Source of the DNA: Qipengyuania xiamenensis
GTDB taxonomy: Bacteria; Pseudomonadota; Alphaproteobacteria; Sphingomonadales; Sphingomonadaceae
NCBI RefSeq assembly: GCF_019711495.1
Contig: NZ_JAIGNM010000001.1
Location: 1-64,000, forward strand
Direction: 5' to 3'
Length of the DNA: 64,000 nt
The notes under the pieces were generated by a model. That model was not told the DNA's origin, made no database searches, and saw only the letters and a program-made list of their open reading frames with translations. Positions within the stretch are counted from its first letter, which is position 1. Each line of letters starts with the position of its first letter. Position numbers and translations under genes: made by a program. This document shows positions 60,610 to 64,000 of the stretch, piece by piece.

Positions 60610-61113
60610 ATGGCAGTTGCAATTCGTCTGTCGCGCGGTGGCGCGAAGAAGCGTCCCTACTACCGCATCGTCGTGTCGGACTCGCGTAGCCCGCGTGACG
60701 GCAAGTATCTCGAGCAGATCGGCACCTACAACCCGATGCTGCCGAAGGATTCGGGCGAGCGCGTGAAGCTCGACGAAGACCGCGCACGTCACTGGCTTTC
60801 GGTCGGCGCGACCCCGTCGGACCGCGTCCTGCGTTTCCTCGACGCCGCCGGCATCCTCGAGCGTGCACCGCGCAACAACCCGAAGAAGGGTGAGCCGGGC
60901 GAAGCCGCCAAGGAACGCGCTGAAGAAAAGGCTGCAAAGGCTGCTGAAGCCGAAGAAGCTGCCAAGGCTGCTGAAGAAGAAGCCAAGGCCGCTGCCGAAG
61001 CTCCGGCTGAAGAAGCAGCCGCTGAAGAAGCTCCGGCCGAAGAAGCTGCAGCTGAAGAAGCACCGGCTGAAGAAGCCGCTGCTGAAGAAGCTACCGAAGA
61101 CAAGGGCGAGTAA
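60610..61113 (+). CDS. rpsP: 30S ribosomal protein S16 with a long Ala/Glu-rich tail
   Basis: Residues 1-90 are a normal S16 ([27 protein letters not shown]). Typical S16 is 80-120 residues; here a further 75 or so residues form a charged low-complexity tail. That tail includes three exact copies of [10 protein letters not shown] at 131-140, 141-150 and 151-160. The tail is predicted to be an extended or helical appendage outside the ribosome core. It lies 39 bases after ffh and 8 before rimM. Confidence 0.96.
   Translation: MAVAIRLSRGGAKKRPYYRIVVSDSRSPRDGKYLEQIGTYNPMLPKDSGERVKLDEDRARHWLSVGATPSDRVLRFLDAAGILERAPRNNPKKGEPGEAAKERAEEKAAKAAEAEEAAKAAEEEAKAAAEAPAEEAAAEEAPAEEAAAEEAPAEEAAAEEATEDKGE
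61000..61089 (+). repeat. Three tandem 30-bp repeats in rpsP
   Basis: Three consecutive 30-base units each encode the decapeptide [10 protein letters not shown]. The units differ only at silent positions (for example GCT/GCA and GCC/GCG choices), showing that the protein repeat is maintained while the DNA drifts. A near-relative of the unit precedes them in the tail. Confidence 0.9.
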
Positions 61114-61121
61114 TCTCTCCC

Positions 61122-61607
61122 ATGCAGGACAAGCCCGTCACGCTGGCCGCCGTCACCGGTGCACATGGCGTGGCGGGCGAAGTCCGTCTGAAGCTGTTCG
61201 GCGAGGGTTTCGAAGCCCTGAAGCCGCACAAGAGCTTCAACGAGGGTAAGCTTACCCTCACCAAGGTCCGCAGCGACAACAAGGGCGGCGCCATCGCGCG
61301 TTTTGCCGAAGTCGCGGGCCGCAACGAAGCCGAGGCCCTGCGCGGCACCGTGCTGACCGTCGCCCGCAGCGCGCTTCCGTCGCTGGACGAGGGCGAATTC
61401 TACTATTCCGACCTGCTCGACCTTCCTGTCGTGACCGACAAGGGAGACGAGGTCGGCCGCGTGTGCGCGGTCGAGAATTTCGGCGCGACCGAGATCGTCG
61501 AGATCGAAAAGCCCGATGGAAAGAAGTTCATGGTTCCGCTGACCGAGCAGGCGGTCCCCGGCTGGGATAGCGAAAGGCTGACCGTCAACGCCGACTTCGT
61601 CGACTGA
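61122..61607 (+). CDS. rimM: 16S rRNA processing protein RimM
   Basis: 161 residues. The N-terminal domain has LAAVTGAHGVAGEVRLKLF, the RimM start pattern, and GTVLTVARSALP. The C-terminal PRC-barrel half has EFYYSDLLDLPVVTDKGDEVG and VPGWDSERLTVNADFVD. RimM binds S19 and helps mature the 30S head. trmD and rplS, which usually follow, are absent here; the next gene, convergent and touching at 61608, is a flavoprotein. Confidence 0.95.
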   Translation: MQDKPVTLAAVTGAHGVAGEVRLKLFGEGFEALKPHKSFNEGKLTLTKVRSDNKGGAIARFAEVAGRNEAEALRGTVLTVARSALPSLDEGEFYYSDLLDLPVVTDKGDEVGRVCAVENFGATEIVEIEKPDGKKFMVPLTEQAVPGWDSERLTVNADFVD

Positions 61608-62522
61608 TCAGCGCCTAAGCGGCTTCTTCTCTGCCAAGCGGTTGCGGATCGCTGTCGAAGCGACGCCGGCCTGGCCCATGGCATGGCTGATCTGGTCCAG
61701 CCCCACCACGACATCGCCTGCAGCAAACAGCCCATCCACGCTGGTTTCCAGATGGTCGTCTACCTCGATACAGCCTTCCTCGCTGACCTTGGCCCCGCAT
61801 TTCTGCGCGAGGCCGGAACGGATGACGCTGCCGAGCGCGGGGTACATGGAATCGAAGCGCATGCGCCCCTCGGCGGTATCGAACGCGATGCGTCCTTCCT
61901 CGATCGCAAAATCGCCGCACGGCCCCACGACACGCTTGATACCTGCCCCGTCGAGTGCCTTGCTGCAGGCTTCCGAAAGGTCGTGGTCGCCCTCGGGCGA
62001 GACCAGCGTGATGTCATCGGTGAATGTGCGGATGAACTGGGCTTCGGCGGTGCCGTGGTCACCCGTACCGATCACCGCCACCTTCTTGTCGGTGACCTCG
62101 AAACCGTCGCAGACCGGGCAATAGCGGATCAGGCCGCGTGACAGGGCCTCGTCATGGAGCTGCTCGTCGATGCCCTCGGGGCGGTTGTTGACCACGCCTG
62201 TTGCGAGCAGGACGGTTCGCGCGCGGTATTCCTCGCCATCGCAGGTGATGGTGAAGCACTCGTCCGGCTTGGCAAGCTTCGTGACGCGCTTCGGTTCTCG
62301 CATCGCGCCGTATTTCGCGGCCTGCTCGCGCATCCGGTCGAGCAGTTCTTCGCCGTTGATTCCCTCGGGAAAGCCCGCGTGGTTGTGGCTTTTCGGGATC
62401 CAGCTTGCCCGGCTCGTTCCGCAATCGAACAGGCGGATGTCGAGATGGTAGCGAGCGAGATAGATTGCCGCTGTCAGGCCCGCGGGGCCCGCGCCCACGA
62501 TGATGCAGTCATCAGGTTTCAT
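61608..62522 (-). CDS. Thioredoxin-reductase-like NAD(P)/FAD-dependent oxidoreductase
   Basis: 304 residues. The FAD fingerprint [17 protein letters not shown] is at about 8-24, the redox pair C135-P-V-C138 occurs in [11 protein letters not shown], the NAD(P) loop [14 protein letters not shown] follows, and [20 protein letters not shown] is the C-terminal FAD motif. True thioredoxin reductases have CATC; CPVC is found in a relative whose partner may not be thioredoxin. The gene converges exactly on the rimM stop. Confidence 0.87.
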   Translation of the reverse strand: MKPDDCIIVGAGPAGLTAAIYLARYHLDIRLFDCGTSRASWIPKSHNHAGFPEGINGEELLDRMREQAAKYGAMREPKRVTKLAKPDECFTITCDGEEYRARTVLLATGVVNNRPEGIDEQLHDEALSRGLIRYCPVCDGFEVTDKKVAVIGTGDHGTAEAQFIRTFTDDITLVSPEGDHDLSEACSKALDGAGIKRVVGPCGDFAIEEGRIAFDTAEGRMRFDSMYPALGSVIRSGLAQKCGAKVSEEGCIEVDDHLETSVDGLFAAGDVVVGLDQISHAMGQAGVASTAIRNRLAEKKPLRR

Positions 62523-62663
62523 TGCCTAGATACGCGCAAGGGAAGGGAAGGGTGCCAAAGTCGCTTGCAGATCGCTGTATTACGCATATAGAACGCCTCT
62601 TGCCCGGTCCGGCCATGTCGGTCACGCTCCGGGCGGAATTCGAAGAAGACTGCAAGGGACCAC

Positions 62664-62966
62664 ATGATGATCGACACCGCCGCATTCGTAATCGGGTCCT
62701 ATGCCGCCATGAGCGCCAGCATGAGCGCTTTCGTGGCAAAGGTCTCGCCGACCATCGGTCCGCGCCTGCGCCACCTGTTCGCCGGCGCCTCGCCGCTCGC
62801 AGTGCTGCTTGCCGTGCGCCTCGAAGGCGGGCCGAGCACGACGCTTGACGGCATGGACCTGTTGTCAGCTGGCGGGCTCGTGGCGCTGGGCGTCGTGACA
62901 TCGAGCGTGGTCGGCAAGTTCGTTCCGACCGCCACCTCGGACAGGAAGAAACTGACCTCGCGCTGA
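62664..62966 (+). CDS. Small membrane protein of unknown function
   Basis: 100 residues with two or three hydrophobic segments: about 7-24, 41-52 and 65-85. The segment LAVRLEGGPSTTLDGMDLLSAG lies between. I do not recognise a family. The ATG at 62664 is followed by a second ATG; AAGGGACC lies upstream. It is divergent from the thioredoxin-reductase-like gene with about 140 bases between, and upstream of the nitrilase gene on the same strand. Confidence 0.6.
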   Translation: MMIDTAAFVIGSYAAMSASMSAFVAKVSPTIGPRLRHLFAGASPLAVLLAVRLEGGPSTTLDGMDLLSAGGLVALGVVTSSVVGKFVPTATSDRKKLTSR

Positions 62967-63023
62967 GTGGCGATCTGCAACGCGGGATAGCCAAGCCTTG
63001 CCGCCCGCGCTAACCGCGTCGAC

Positions 63024-63977
63024 ATGACGACGCTCAAGGTAGCCATCGCGCAGGCCGCACCCGTTCCTCTTGCAATCGGCGACGGGATCGAAAAGGCCGT
63101 GCGCCTTGCCCGCGAGGCGATAGATGGCGGGGCGCAGCTGGTAGCTTTCGGAGAAACCTTCCTCGGCGGATATCCATTGTGGTTGGACGAGGCGCCCGGC
63201 GCGGCGTTGTGGGACCATCCCGGCACCAAGGCGCTGCACCGCATCATGCTGGAACAGGCGGTGGTGGCGCAGGACGAGCGGCTGCTGCCCTTGCAGGAGC
63301 TATGCGACGAGAGCGGCGCGGTCATCAGCATCGGCGCGCATGAGCGGGTGCGGCAGAGCCTCTACAACAACCAGATGACCTTCCGGCCCGGCCTGCCGGT
63401 GCTCGACCACCGCAAGCTCGTCCCTACGCATGGCGAGCGCCTTATCTGGATGCGCGGTGATGGCTCGACCCTGGGCGTGCACCAGGCGGAGTGGGGCAAG
63501 GTCGGCTCGCTGATCTGCTGGGAGCACTGGATGCCCCTCGCGCGCGCCGCGATGCACAACCTCGGCGAAAGCGTGCACGTCGCGGCATGGCCCACCGTGC
63601 GCGAGGAATACGCGCTCGCCTCGCGGCACTACGCGATGGAGGGCCGCTGCTTCGTTTTGGCAGCAGGACTTGTGCAGGCGAAGGAGGACCTGTTCGATGG
63701 ACTGGAGCGCGCTGGCGGCGATGATGCGGCGAAGGAACTGATCGAGGCGATCGAGGGCGACGCGCTCAATCGCGGCGGATCGATGATTATCGCACCCGAT
63801 GCGCGGATCGTGGCGCAGGCGGGGGAGGGAGAAGAGACGCTATTTGCTGACCTTGACCTAGGCGAAATCGGGCAAGGGCTGGCGAGCCTCGATACCGATG
63901 GGCATTATTCTCGGCCCGATGTTTTCGAGCTCACCGTAGATACGCGGCCAAAGGGAGGGGTGAAATGGTCGTCTTAG
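63024..63977 (+). CDS. Nitrilase-superfamily carbon-nitrogen hydrolase
   Basis: 317 residues. The catalytic triad is readable as E44 in FGETFLGGYP, K131 in HRKLVPTHGER and C165 in LICWEHWMPLAR. The residues around C165 and the WP before the cysteine strand are those of true nitrilases (aliphatic/aryl) more than of amidases. GGYPLW is also nitrilase-like. Substrate unknown. Another gene appears to start inside its last codons with a strong GGGAGGGG. Confidence 0.88.
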   Translation: MTTLKVAIAQAAPVPLAIGDGIEKAVRLAREAIDGGAQLVAFGETFLGGYPLWLDEAPGAALWDHPGTKALHRIMLEQAVVAQDERLLPLQELCDESGAVISIGAHERVRQSLYNNQMTFRPGLPVLDHRKLVPTHGERLIWMRGDGSTLGVHQAEWGKVGSLICWEHWMPLARAAMHNLGESVHVAAWPTVREEYALASRHYAMEGRCFVLAAGLVQAKEDLFDGLERAGGDDAAKELIEAIEGDALNRGGSMIIAPDARIVAQAGEGEETLFADLDLGEIGQGLASLDTDGHYSRPDVFELTVDTRPKGGVKWSS

Positions 63978-64000
63978 AAAGCATTCTCTTGCCTGCGGCA
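63965..64000 (+). CDS. Start of a further gene, cut by the window edge
   Basis: An ATG at 63965 overlaps the end of the nitrilase gene by 13 bases, preceded four bases upstream by GGGAGGGG, an excellent ribosome-binding site. It encodes MVVLESILLPAA before the window ends. The tight spacing suggests translational coupling with the nitrilase. Twelve codons are too few to name a product. Confidence 0.45.
   Translation, partial: MVVLESILLPAA

Overview
The window is a high-GC chromosomal segment from an alphaproteobacterium. It is most likely from the Sphingomonadales, and probably the Erythrobacteraceae (Erythrobacter, Qipengyuania or relatives). The evidence is the alphaproteobacterial gene orders (atpI-atpB-atpE-atpF'-atpF; aroA-cmk-rpsA; a TIGR02300 FYDLN protein beside tRNA-Ala), two Coq4-type ubiquinone proteins, DUF6122, DUF6151 and DUF3857 families, and the long Ala/Glu tail on ribosomal protein S16. 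Genes are densely packed, with many ATGA, TGATG or GTGA stop/start overlaps. I see no insertion sequences, prophage, integrase, CRISPR array or rRNA, so this looks like core genome with a few accessory genes.

Layout. 1-8.4 kb: tRNA-Glu, recJ, a flavodoxin-like protein, an uncharacterised protein, an orphan AHH-family nuclease, a nitronate monooxygenase-like enzyme, an amidohydrolase, an M28 peptidase, a small membrane protein and a YflT-domain glycine-zipper protein. 8.4-17.4 kb: branched-chain amino acid synthesis on the minus strand. leuA has a short Leu/Ile-rich leader peptide and a foldable leader. ilvB, a small unknown gene and ilvH (IlvN) are coupled, and ilvC follows. Also here are an L-lactate dehydrogenase-like flavoenzyme, a membrane-anchored JAMM-like DUF4329 protein, DUF6151 and miaA. 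17.4-21.5 kb: serB, whose start overlaps that of miaA head to head, two coq4 paralogues around a nitroreductase, DUF3052 and DUF6122. 21.5-26.6 kb: purL, two membrane proteins, xseB, ispA and coaD.

26.6-35.8 kb: a periplasmic cyclophilin, queA, a two-gene ABC exporter, a DUF481 outer-membrane protein, tgt, an SDR, an S9 peptidase and an M50 metallopeptidase. 35.8-41 kb: rpsD, a small outer-membrane beta-barrel protein, trpF, a GNAT acetyltransferase, pyrF, a LapA-like protein and purB. 41-49 kb: a DUF3857/transglutaminase/TPR protein, radC and a ydbH-ynbE-ydbL operon for phospholipid transport between the membranes. 49-52 kb: the F0 sector of ATP synthase. 51.7-58.7 kb: a quinone oxidoreductase, gloB, rpsA, a small periplasmic protein, cmk, a CBU_0592-type membrane protein, aroA and a FYDLN protein. 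58.8-64 kb: tRNA-Ala, ffh, rpsP, rimM, a thioredoxin-reductase-like flavoprotein, a small membrane protein, a nitrilase-family hydrolase and the start of one more gene.

The most interesting signals are regulatory or organisational: the leuA leader, the promoter and strong hairpin in front of ilvB, the unknown gene inside the ilv operon, the overlapping divergent miaA/serB starts, the coq4-nitroreductase-coq4 block with an inverted-repeat operator, and the orphan AHH nuclease. No wholly new multigene system is evident. All family assignments come from reading motifs; no database search was run.
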